Shown here: piece by piece, positions 38,601 to 51,500 of the stretch | How the letters are laid out: the number at the start of each line of letters is the position of its first letter | Numbering within the stretch: position 1 is the first letter of the stretch | Translations under genes and position numbers: made by a program | The notes under the pieces: generated by a model | The model's input: only the letters and a program-made list of their open reading frames with translations | Databases searched by the model: none | Told to the model about the DNA's origin: nothing | NCBI GenBank assembly: GCA_949126835.1 | Contig: OX421497.1 | Span: 29,516,742-29,580,741 of the forward strand | Direction of reading: 5' to 3' | Length of the DNA: 64,000 nt | From: Anisus vortex | Lineage: Eukaryota > Mollusca > Gastropoda > Planorbidae

Positions 38601-41600
38601 TGATATATAGATATAAATTTTCTAGGACTAGAATTTACCAAAGTCAACAATTTGACCTCAAACCACTATTCAATCTTTACACGAATATTTTTTATTTATT
38701 TCAACTAATGCATCTGCCGTTTGAATAATTAAATACTTATACAGTTTTTATGACTGTTGTCATACTGAGGAAAGATCTAAAGTCAATATTAATTGATGCT
38801 ATTTTATACAAAGCAAATATATATTTGAACATTTGTGTTGAAAACATCACCAAGTTACTTTTTAACATAAACAAATAATGTCAATTAAATATGGTTTATG
38901 TTTTCACAGAATTAGAAGACAACTATCCAAAAGAACTCTGTGAATGCTCACAAGAGAATCAACTTTGCTGTCGTTTTAAAAGCTTATCAATATTTCCACT
39001 GATAGCTTCCTCCAATGTCACTGCCATGTAAGTATGTCGCACCGTAAGCCTCCCTCTAAACACACTTATACCTTGACATTTGGCACTATAATATGTATTC
39101 CTTATTTCTCTTGCTTGTCCATTCCTCTATACATTTCAATTCCTCCCTACTTGTCCATTGCTCCATGACATATTTCTGTTAAGACTCTAGTGCTTAGATC
39201 TTCCTTTCTTGCGGCTGGGATTCTCTCTGGCTTGCATAACAATAATCAATAACATGAATCCGAAATAAATTTAACACATTTAATACCCAACTTATTTACA
39301 GCATAGTAGGCCTACTTCAAAAAAAATAGTTATATATTACGTCAACCAGTTACGACACATAATCGACTTAAGATTCCATCATTCAACTGACTAGTACACC
39401 ATCTACGATGTTTTTTCCTTACGGTCCAATAGTAAACTCAACATTTTATTGTCATCATTTCCCTAGTAACTTTTGTTTGGTTTATACGTCACAATTCTCA
39501 TGCGTTCAATTAGTGTTCAATTAAGGGCATTATTTTGTGTTCCATTGTATCTATCATTATAATTACTACACTATATAATAAACTTAGATATATTTCCAAT
39601 CTTCAATTGACAAGTCTTAATGAGGCGTGAACTTTTGAACCCGAATGTTCGTGAACTTCCTGTTCTATTTTTAAACTAATAAACGAAAAAAGCATGCTTT
39701 TGCTGGTGTTTGACAATTGATTTCAACCTCGACGGCCAGTTCTAGTCTTTTAGAATTATACAAAGGATACAATATTAGTTATGAGGAATCCGTTTTTTAC
39801 ATCAAAAGTGAACAGGCGATTATTAATACTCAAGTGTTAGTCGCGTGAGGTAAAATTTTTATTTGTTTACAAAATAAATGAGTCAAGAGTTGCGTTTTCT
39901 TGGTTATTGAAAAACAAAATGCGTAAATTCATAAAAACGAAAAACAAAAATTATTTTGCATTAAGCAATAAGCTTGATATTTTAAAAAGGTGATTTTTCA
40001 CTTCTGACTTTCACAATACATTGTTTTGTTTTGTAAACATCTATTGGAAATGAAATAAATTTTAATCCCCAATAAATTTGAGTACAACCAGTAAAGTAGC
40101 ACACATACATTGTTTCGAAAAAAATGATCGAATAAGAACGGAAATGTTTTTGCACGTGACCTTTTATGCATGTATACACGTTAAGACTTGTCCATACCTG
40201 TCATTAGGACGTTGCAATCACGTGACAAAAGGCACGTGATTTTTGTTTACTTTGTGTAGTGGTGTACAATGGCCGCTGTATCAATAAAGTTTCAAATTGG
40301 CTCGAGCTCAGTTGAACAGTTCGTAACCATTCATGTTAAAAAAATATGCGCAAGACGATTTCTACATTTGGAAGAGCACACTCGATGTTGTCTCTAACTA
40401 TTACCTTATCTTATCTTATACATTACAGACGCTCCTTCTATAAAGAAGATTATTGTGTCGTACGCTCATCTGTGGTCCGAGTCTAGTCTTGCATTTTTAT
40501 TAATGTTTTAAATGATGTTAAGTTACTGGTTTTCCTGGTTTCTTCAGGCAACGCATTCCATGCCCAAATACCACTCGGGAAGAAAGAGTAAGAAAGATAA
40601 TTTACGAAATTTGTCTCTGGCATTCAGAGATACCTCAGGAGCATCACCATCATCTTTCGTTTACGATTACGGGTCAAAGTTGACCTGGTGTTATTTCTTT
40701 TGCAGTTTCTTTAAATCTTTCAAATTCATTCCTAGATTCATGCAAGTGATCTGCTAGTGAAGAATAAAGATCAGCACATGTTTTGTAAGTTCACGTGCTC
40801 ATTTTGTAGATCTTGACTGACCATGTGAAAATGTTGTAACAATTCTTCCCAAAAGAGAAGTATAAAAGCAAATTATAATTCTTGCATCTTCTTTTCAATG
40901 TTTTCTGCTTCTCTTCTGGTGTCCCCTTTCTGTGGCTGGTATTCTTGTAAACATTCTAACGCTTCTATAATCTGAGGATGAAACTTTAGAATAGCTTCAG
41001 TCGCAACAGCATGTGCTTCCATCTGGTATCGGAAAGATACTTTACCAGCGTTTTATTCACAAGGCATCCTTTCGGAATGTTCCATCTGTTGGTTGAAGCT
41101 GAGAAAAAAGTATAGATCAGTTGCACTGTATGGAAGAAGTTTACTGCCGCTAAACTAGAGTCAACGGCACTCCTGCCTACCAGATTTAGTGAATGGGCAG
41201 CACATGGTATGTATAAAGGAAACTCAGTTCCCTTTAGAATTTTGTGCTGCATGCCCTTTCAGAATCTTTTATCTGTTGGTTGAAGCTGAGAAAAAAGTAT
41301 AGATCAGTTGCACTGTATGGAAGTAGTCTACTGCCTCTAAACTAGAGTCAACGGCACTTCTGCCTACTAGATTTAGTGAATGGTCAGCACAGGGTATAAA
41401 TAAAGGAAACTTATTTTCCTTTAGAAATTTGTTCTGCATGCCTTTGTAGAACACATACATATAAGCTGCGTTATCGTAGGACTGACCTCTGCATTTCGCA
41501 CACTTAATATTGCAAACTTCATGTAAGAACTGCAACATTTCCTTAGCCATACCTTCACCGGTGTGACTTTGCAGGTCCAAGAAAGTATCAAAAAAGCGCT

Positions 41601-43468
41601 CAATGGGCTCTCCATCTACCACATATCAAAGAACAACGCTTAACTGATTTATATGTGAATTATCGGGTGTTGAGTCTACTGACAAGCTGAAATAACCGGA
41701 AGCCTTTACTTCATCTACAATTACTTCATGGACTTTTTGGGACATAATTTCAATCAGTTCTTCACATATAATTTTGGATTAATAATAAGGATAATAAGGA
41801 ATTTCCATATTTCGCAATGTGTGATGCTAAAAATGGATCAAACTGACAGACCAACTCCAGCAATCCTAAATAATTTCCACTTTGGAAATATCCACATTTT
41901 TAATTTGTCCCTCTAAAAGCCAGACCAAGCTCAGCTATTGTACAAATAACCGCTACTGCTCGCCTAAAAACATGTTTCCAGTAAATCTACTCTTCATTTG
42001 CTCTTCTAGCTTTTGTAGTAGATCCGAGCCTTGTCGACGAGCTTTGTATATAATTATAACATTGCAGTCATTAATAGTAGACCTTGTTCATGATTACAAC
42101 TTGAATGTTATTTTTCCAGTCACTCAACCCATTTATATCAGCCAAACTTGTGGAACCTTTAGACGCAAAAAGTGTGCAAACAAAGCAGTACACATATCTC
42201 GTGGATGGTGAATACAATAACCATTCTCTCCTGTAATTCTTACCATTTGCTTTTGTGCCATAGAAGAGCTGTTGGGAACAATATCTTGTTATTTTCCTCC
42301 AGCATAAATACTGCTAGATTTATCAAAGGGACCATAATTATACTGACCCACAGTCAACCCAGTAAACCACATCATCAGTGGAGACGTCAATCCACAGAAC
42401 CGGATCTACTGCTTGATTTATTTTATCATCGTCATCTTTATCATCTTCATCTTAATCACCATCTTCAGCAGACTGAAATAGGTCACAAAAAATTTCATTT
42501 TCAAGCACTAATACTGTGTCTGGATTTGCAGAGCAGCCTATAGTTAGGGCCGTATTTAGGATTGTGGGGCCCCGTTCCCAAGGGCCAAATTAAACATTTA
42601 TGTGGGGGCCCCCATTGTGGAATCGACCCTGCCAGTGACACTTAACAATCAAATGTGATTTCCCATTCACAGTATTTGTACATTGTGCTACAACAGCACT
42701 ATACTAATTGCCGAAAGAAAAGACTATAATTTTTATTTTGGAATGTGTGGGAGCCCCTTTTGTGTGAAGGCACCTATTCCGTAGGAACATGTGGAACATG
42801 TCTAAATAATCCTCTGCTTATAGTAGACTTATCAAGAGGATTGATGGTGTCAGTAAAGTCCTGTTCCACTGGTTGCGTAACTGAAAATAAATAATTCGTT
42901 AATTATCTGCTCTTAGCTTTTACAATACATACATTTTTCTTGAGAACTTGTGGAGCCTCCCCCCCCCCCAAACGCTTGGTGCCCTAGGCACGTGCCTTGT
43001 TTTCCTAATGGTTAATCCGGGCCTGAGGATAGCCAATATTCATATGCGAATTTGGCATGATAAAGAACAACTTCAACATATTTGTTCCTTAAGTGGCTTC
43101 TAATTACAAATGACGTCACTAAAAAACTTAAGCTCCGCCTATTGCAAACGCTCTATACGATAGTGTGAAAAGTTGTAACCAAATATTTTCTTTTTTCATT
43201 GTTTTTATATGTTTGCATCCATCTCATGATTGATTTCTTAATTATTTTTTTTATGAAATATTAATATTAGTGTATTTTAAAGTTTTATTTCTATAATAGT
43301 TGCACTCTTTTAATAATAGAGATTTTATCTTTTATTATAAAATATGTTAAAATATTAGATCTAAATGTTAGCATTTCACACCAGAATTATTTTGTATCCA
43401 ATTTTTTTGTGTTAACATTATATTAAAAGTACATATCGATAGAGAGAGAGAAATATAGCTGAGTGTGG

Positions 43469-43516
<48 letters not shown>

Positions 43517-46500
43517 AGAGAGAGAGAATTAGACAAAAACTAAATGTGAAATTATAAGGTCACAAAATACAAATATTGAAGCTTTTCTTAATGTAAAAAC
43601 AAATTCAATTAATATATCATCTAACTTAATAACCTATTAATGAACATATTTCAAAAGAGTAATCAAAGTTTCAATTTAGCCGAAAGCAGTGTTTGTTTAA
43701 AATGATATTTGTTTACTGGAGCTTTTAATCCTAGATGAAGGAATTCTTATGAAGTCTTAAATGTTTGCATTTTTCCCTTTGTATATTGAGTTTGTTATAA
43801 CAAAAGTATATAATACATTATACATACAAATGTCAGGATTAAAGGTGTTTATTATTATAGAAGCAGATATATAACATGGACCGTATTCATGGCGCCATAT
43901 TATCCTACTCTTGACGTTCTGTCCTAAACACTAGATCTTTTTTTATCAATGGTAATTCAAATGGTGTCCTGTGTTTAGATCTATATGATAGATTATTTTT
44001 TATTTTTTTTATTTTTTATAATCTTTACGTTTTATATTTATCAGAGATTTGACTGGAAACAGTATAACTCAGTTGTCAGCTATTCCATTCAATCTGATGC
44101 CAAATATGAATGAGATGTAAGTAAAAGATAATATGTTCACTAATCTTTTCTTGATGCTTTTCTATATTTATTGTTGCTTTTCAAAAAAAGTTAGATATCC
44201 AAATAAAATTATTTAAATGTTCTATTTTATTCTCAGGATTCTTATGAGCAACACAATCTCCTATCTAAAAAAGGGTGACCTAGATTTTGCAATTTCATTG
44301 AAAGTGTTGTAAGTTGTATTTATTGTGTAGGCATTTGTACATTTTTAAGGCTTTTCAATGTATATCTCAACATAATGATATCTGAGAAGAAAAGTACAAT
44401 ATGTATATTGAACTCTGATTTGCAAAACCTACAACGTCAATTAGGCTTGAGTTAAAGATTACAAATAAGTTTCCCTTGTTCAGTTCATTTAAAGGCAAAC
44501 AGAAGAGTTTTTGTTCAAATTGGCGAGATTTGTACTATCCTTATATTGAATTGACGTTTGACAGGGGAAAAGAATATACAAAGTTTATGACCCACTAAAA
44601 CTATATTTAGCCATTTCGTTAAACATTCTAATCACGAGGGACATATGAATTTTTCTAAAACGAGCTGCCAATTAATGATGTCACATCTTCTTTGTTGCCA
44701 GAAAAAAAAAACATCTCAAATGAATACAAACTTTGGATCCCCCCCCCCCCCACGCACACACACTCACCATAAAGAAAAAAAAATCAATAACATACACACA
44801 CATTTAAAAGCTAATGTTGTACTAACTACTTTAAATAAACTGTTAACTCAATTTTGTTAAAAGCTCTTACACTCTATGTGTAAAACTTACAGGTTAACAT
44901 TTTCTCCATACAGTTGATACAGACATAATCATTTTTGAAATTATTGTTTTGTATCGTACTCTCTTAAATTTTTCTTTTTAAAAAGTCAACATATTTTTTT
45001 TTAAATTAAAATGATCCAAGACAGATATAAGATAGATACACTATAGACAGTAATAACAAAAAAAAATCACCATTGTAATCAATTATGCAGTTATCACTTA
45101 GTCAACGTATTACATGTAGACTTATAGGTAAATTTCAATGCTTTCTTATATAAAATACAATCTTTTGATCATACTTTTGCCATAAAATATTTGTAAAAGT
45201 CTTTGTAGAAAACTTTTCCATCGATTTTTTTTTAACTTATAGTACTGTAAAGTTTATATTTTTAACACTAGTAGTATTGTAGTATATATTTGCTAAACAC
45301 TTAAAGTACTGTAGAATCTCCTCGGTAGTTGCATTGTCACAAATAAATTGAATGAATTGTACTTACAGAAATCTAAAACAAAACGGAATTGTATCAATAG
45401 AAAATGAAACCTTTCAGCATGCTCGAAATTTGGAGAGTCTGTGAGTAATATATCTATTTATTTATCGGTCAGCCTGTCTTTATTTCTGTCTGTGTATTTA
45501 TATATATATATTTCAGTATATCCGACTCAATGTCTATCTATCTATTTATCTGTCTATTTATCTATTAATCTATCTAGATTATCTACCTTTATTTATGTGT
45601 ATATTTCAAAGTATCTATCTATATGTTTATCTATCTATCTGCCTATCTATCTTAATTTCTATTTATCTATCTATCTTTATGTCTATCTATTTATGTCATT
45701 TTCTATTTATCAGACTATCCATCTAAATGCTCATAATATGACCATCTATTTATCTTTTCTCACCAATCAATATGTCGGTTATCTCTCTCTATCTCTTTGG
45801 CACTTTCATCTAATAATCTCTCATTTTATAGTTTTAATCTAAATATTTTTATCACATATTTACAAACCCTGTACTTTACAAAAAAATAATTCTTTGAAAA
45901 CTAAATATAAACTTCGTTATAAATATTTTATTCACTTAAAAACATTTGTCTTCAGCTACTTAGGGTCCAACAAAATTTCTTTGCTTGAGGCTCGTTGCTT
46001 TCATGGATTGACAAAGCTAACTTTACTGTAAGTAATTTTACATTCCTTTATATCTCTATCAAACATTGGTCTATTTGTTGTTGTATAAATAAATATATAT
46101 ATATTTATATATATTAATATTGACTTGACTAAAACCACGGATGTGCGTAGGCCGCACTAATCGTATTTATGGGAGGAGCGTTTGTAATGTAGATAGGAAA
46201 AAGTAAAATCAACATAATACCTTCATATCTTAAAGTGTAACTAGTATTTTTTTTTACATTTATTTCCTTTCGTGCCATGCACCTGAATAAAACCCAAACT
46301 ATATATTTCCAAGCAAGACATTATCATGAGAAAGACGAGTGTCTGATATTCCAAGATTCATGAAACCTTTTCCTTCCCCGGGACTTAATATCGAAAGTGT
46401 CATGTATGTAATACTAATATATTACTGCATTTCTGTCGCATCGTTTATCCCCGGGGTCAACATACAAAACTGGTGGTTGCTGTGATTGCTGATAATATGT

Positions 46501-48503
46501 GTAAAGCGCTGCATACAAACATAATGTAAGCTCAGAGCGCATCTAACATACAACTAAGAAATTAAATATAATTGATGATTTAAACTTTACAAACAAAGGA
46601 AAAATAAATGAAGCTTTAACCGACCTAACATATAAGTAAGACAGTAGGCTTCAAAAGCATGTTATCTAAGGTAAATATTGAACTAATACGTTTTTAAGTT
46701 ATTTTTGAAAGTACCGATAGAGCTTGTTCGCCTGATCTGACTGGGAAGTAGACCGGATATTGAGAAAGGTAGTTTTTTTCTAAAAACACATTTTCCTATT
46801 CAATCAGAATTTCGTCGTTGCGTTTGGAACTAGATAAAAAGTAACTTATTGATTATATCGAATGAAAATACAAGACTGGACTCAAACCACGGGTACAAAA
46901 TGGACGCAATAAATATCTTAAGAGAAGAAAAACATTACTTTTTCATTATTTTAATATTTCAGTGTTAACGATATTTGTGTGGACTTTTATTCATAACTTT
47001 TTATGTTTATTTTTACTGGTAGAGATCTGAGAGAAAATTTAATCACAGATCTAAATATTGAGCTCTTCAAGGATATTAAAGAGTTGACTATTTTGTAAGT
47101 AGTTTAAACGTACGGAATGTAAATCGAAATAATTTTTTAGTATGTTTCAAAATTAATTATAACGATTTGTAAATAAATATTGTGTTTCTAAATATTGTGT
47201 TTTATTTCAGAAATTTAAGCGACAATAAGCTGAAAATTTTGAAAGATGGAGTTTTTGATTCACTGACCAAACTACTGTCAATGTAAGATTTATTTACCAC
47301 TATAAGGTCAATGTTAGATTACAGACTTTGAATTATTTACCACTTTAAGATCAATGTTAGATTACAGACTTTGAATTATTTACCACTTTAAGATCAATGT
47401 TAGATTACAGACTTTGAATTATTTACCACTTTAAGATCAATGTTAGATTACATACTTTGAATTATTTACCACTTTAAGATCAATGTTAGATTACAGACTT
47501 TGAATTATTTACCACTTTAAGATCAATGTTAGATTACAGACTTTGAATTATTTACCAACTTAAGGTCAATGTTAGATTACAAACTTTGAATTATTTACCA
47601 CTTTAAGATCAATGTTACATTACAAACTTTGAATTATTTACCGATTTAATGTCCATAAAAGATGACACGATTTACTAATTCAATGTTATGTGTAGAATAT
47701 GTTTTACTGTTACTTAGAGGAATTTGCTGTTTAATTAACCATTATGTCTTTTATTTAAAATAAATGTGAAAAAAAAGCTTACTGCAATATGTAAATATTT
47801 CTACAAGTCATTCAATAATTCTGATTTTTTTTCTAACATACGTTTAACTAATTTAATTTGTTACTAATGTGCTTGTTATTTTATTAAGCAAATCTAAATT
47901 ATTTTTTTTCTAACAGATCTTTGAACAGAAATGAATTGACTCACATAGAGTCCCATGTGTTCAAATATTTGACCAGTGTACAAACATTGTAAGTGTATAC
48001 AATTTGTTGTCTCTATAAATAATTAAGTATGCGATATTTGTTAAATGTTATTATATCAAAGTATTAAATACTCGTTATAATATATCTTGAATTAGGTCTG
48101 CACTCAAATGTTGCATGCCCTCCATTTCTGTAATAAAATCATGCGTCCAACCTTTAGTATAATCTTGCATTTCGATAAGGTTTTTAATTGTGTGGTATTC
48201 CTGGCTAGTTCAGGCAACCCAATAACATACAATTGGCTAGACAGATACATTGTCATTTTTGTATCCCTGTCTTTCTGACTATTTTGTTACACTATTGTGT
48301 TAAATGTTTAAAAAGTGTTTCTAAATTTGAATTTACTGATTTTACTGAGGTTGTTTATTTAGTATCTATATTAACTAAGTTTATTCTTCTTTACAGGGAA
48401 CTACGCTTTAATAAGTTGCAATCAATAGAGAATGGAACATTTCAAAATATGCATCGACTCACTTATGTGTATGTATAATGCTTAAACTAGTGATCTCTCT
48501 CTT

Positions 48504-48536
<33 letters not shown>

Positions 48537-51500
48537 AGATTAATATATAGATGTATGGCCTTGCAATGATATTATATTTAGGGATTTGTGATAACACATG
48601 TCCATAAGATTTTTTTTTTTTTTCTGTTAAGAGAACAGTTATAAAACAGTTAAAAAAGGAAAACTTATCATTTACAACTAAATTAAAAATGTCTAATAAT
48701 ATTTTCATTTCATTATTTGAGTAAAGAGAATATCTAATAATACCTAAACACAAATATCACGGTTTATTAGATTTTTAAAATTGTATAGGTTAATTAACGT
48801 GTATTATTGCAGCCTTTTTGTGGTTTCGCTCAGAGTTAGGTGACAGCTCCTTGTGAGAGCCAGAGATAAAAATAAAGTGGCGATACTCTGTAATCAGTGC
48901 ATACATAAAGATGAGATGCCGTTATGTATAGTTGATTTAACCTCTCCTTATGCTCCACTCAGATCACTACATTTAGTTGACTCAGCTCCCGAAAATGCGG
49001 AGCATGTCCTTCAGACCTGCCCTCTGTATCTTTCTACCCGGTCAGCCATTTGGCCCCTGGGGGCTACCTTCAACGACAAACTGTTTGGTGGACTAGAGCA
49101 ACTGACAGCCACGGCGCAGTTCATTACAACTATCGGAATTGTTGTTTGAATCCTCCCAATCATAACATTTGAGAACGAAGAAGAAGAAGTTGACTCTTTG
49201 CTTCTAGAAGTGTCTTTTTTCTGTTTAAAAATCGTTGGCATGAGAGCCGTCTCCATAATAATATTTGGACCTAAAGTCTGGAATTCGCTCGCCTTTTGAG
49301 CACAGACAAACATGTTGCAGCATAACATTTGAAAATAACTTAAAATGTCTCTAGTTAAATGTGTACCTTCCTTAAAGCAATTTTTAAATTTTTGTATAAT
49401 AAGTTGGTAAATCTATTCTATTTTTTTCAATTTTATTTTTTTTTAACGTTTTTTTAAATTTTCAAATGGCGCTATATTATATTTTAAAATTTGCCTTTTT
49501 TTATTGTACGCTATATTATATTTAAAAATGTGCCTTTTTATATTGTACGCTATATTATATTTTAAAATTTGCCCTTTTTTATTGTACGCTATATTATATT
49601 TTAAAATTTGCCTTTTTTTATTGTACGCTATATTATATTTTAAAATGTGCCTTTTTATATTGTAAACCTTATAAGAAATTCTTTCAATTAGCCGCGAATG
49701 TTAATCTATTTCTTTTCTACAATCCTCAGGTATTTCGATAAGTTTTACATGTGCCTGTACGCCAGTCACGCTCAGGTGTGTCACCCTCACGGGGACGGAA
49801 TCAGTAGCAAAGAGAACCTACTAGAGAGCATGATCCTAAGGGTCAGCGTCTGGATCGTCGGACTCTTCGCCTGCGGGGGCAACCTGCTCGTCCTACTGGG
49901 TAGGTTCTTCACCAAGGAGGACAACCGCATCCACTCCTTCTTCATCAAGAACCTCAGCATGGCGGACCTGCTCATGGGGCTCTACCTGCTCATCATTGGC
50001 GTACACGACATCAAGTACCGGGGAGAGTACATCTTTTACGACGAGATCTGGAGGAACAGCTGGGAGTGTGACTTCTCCGGAATGCTGTCCACCCTTAGTA
50101 CGGAGATGTCCGTCTTGACCTTGTCCATCATCACGCTGGACAGATACATCAGTATCATGTACCCGCTGTCCTTCAGAAAGCGAGACCTGAAGCTGTCTTA
50201 CTGTATAATGACCTTCACCTGGGCAGTCTGCATATTCCTGGCCACTCTACCGCTCATGGGCCTGGACTATTTCGGCGAAACGTTCTATAGAGACAACGCC
50301 GTGTGTGTCCCTCTGCACCTTCATGACCCCAGAGTTCAAGGCTGGGAGTTCTCAACTTTTCTCTTCATCGGTATTAACTTTGGATCTTTCGGATTTATCG
50401 CCTACGCCTACGTAGCTATGTTTTATGCCATTCACTTGAGTGCTCTCCCTTTGAGGACGTCCCGTGAATCCAAAGAACGCTTTTTGGTTAAACGTTTCTT
50501 TTTTATAGTTATTACAGACTTTTTATGTTGGGTCCCAATCATCATTATCAAGATTGTGGCGCTTGGAGGTAACATATACTATTATCAAACTATAAGAATA
50601 CGTTAGTAATACAAAATAAATATATATTTACCCCTTTTGTATATACTAAAATGTATCATTTCAAAACCCCCATAAATTTAGATTATGACTAGGTAAAGGG
50701 ATATAATCCAGTAAATAAAAATAGATATTAGGCCTAGTAGAGTTGTCGAATACGGTGTATAAAAAAACACTAAAAATCCTGGATAGATGACACTGTAGAT
50801 TTATTTATGCGTTCAAGAGAAAATAAAATCCTATATAATGTATACACTCACTCAATCAAGCTGCTCCGTGCAGGCTGGGGATTGAGGCGCAATCCAAAGA
50901 TCTCCATCTATCTCGGTCTGTTGAAGCTCGAGGGGCAGTTTCTAATTTCATGCATCTAGCCCCTAAGTCCCTTTTCCACAGTTCTTCGCCATGTTTCCTT
51001 AGGTCCTACTTTCGACCTCTTTTCCCTGGGGGGAAGGGAGGGGGGTCCATCTCAGGGCTTTCCTGAGGAGGGAGTCAGCTGGCATTCTACAGAGTGTCCC
51101 AGCCATCGCCATCTCCTTGTTGAGATGCTCTCTGCAATCGGGACTACTCCTGTTATCTGAGGTAGGTCCTCATTTGACATGGTTTTTCTGCCAGAAGAGC
51201 TTGAGGATGATTTATTACCATATATTAATTGTAATTAGCAGAGATGCCAGCCATACTAATAATACATATAATATAATGTCTACTAATTTGTATCCTAATA
51301 TGAATAGTCATACACAAGATAAACATGTCTCAATTTGCATTATTTTTTATTGTTCATAGGTGTGGAAATCTCTACAGACCTGTATGCCTGGGTGATAGTG
51401 TTTATTCTACCCGTGAACTCAGCCCTAAATCCAATGCTCTATACGCTGACCACGAAACTATTTAAGAAAAAATTATTTTCCAAGTTCACTTCTGTGGTTT

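Larger units (their letters stand above)
25146..38909 (+). other. Intron 3 (13.8 kb, repeat-filled)
   Basis: The largest intron of the gene. It carries most of the minisatellite DNA, two hAT elements, LINE pieces and a SINE, listed separately. 25146-25540 and 33500-34490 hold nothing recognised beyond AT-rich DNA and a second short LINE-tail piece (33495-33570). 36900-37340 is a GC-richer unclassified repeat ending in AAGAAG triplets. 37830-38909 shows nothing. Confidence 0.7.
39028..44044 (+). other. Intron 4
   Basis: 5.0 kb. 39028-40397 and 42820-44044 hold no recognised gene, apart from a hAT-like terminus on the minus strand near 43025 (CAGGCCCGGATTAACC) and (GA)n at 43440-43530. The middle carries a LINE tail, a hAT pseudogene and a MITE. 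Confidence 0.6.
48469..49729 (+). other. Intron 12
   Basis: 1.26 kb. Holds (CT)n at 48496-48538, a LINE C-terminal fragment, and a 39-bp AT-rich repeat of about five units (49470-49670). No further LRR exon was found. Confidence 0.65.

Noticed and set aside
39028..44044. Additional LRR exon in intron 4
   Set aside because: None with the 72-nt phase-2 pattern was seen, and total length already matches RXFP receptors.
45441..45842. 133-codon frame after LRR exon 7
   Set aside because: Produced by the TCTA/TTTA repeat tract after the splice donor.
48853..49149. Host gene of 98 codons
   Set aside because: Its C-terminal part matches a LINE pol end; it lies inside a receptor intron.
49698..49729. 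Upstream ATG giving a 302-codon GPCR frame
   Set aside because: It lies in the intron before the CCTCAG acceptor. The exon starts at 49730 and joins the LRR exon in phase.
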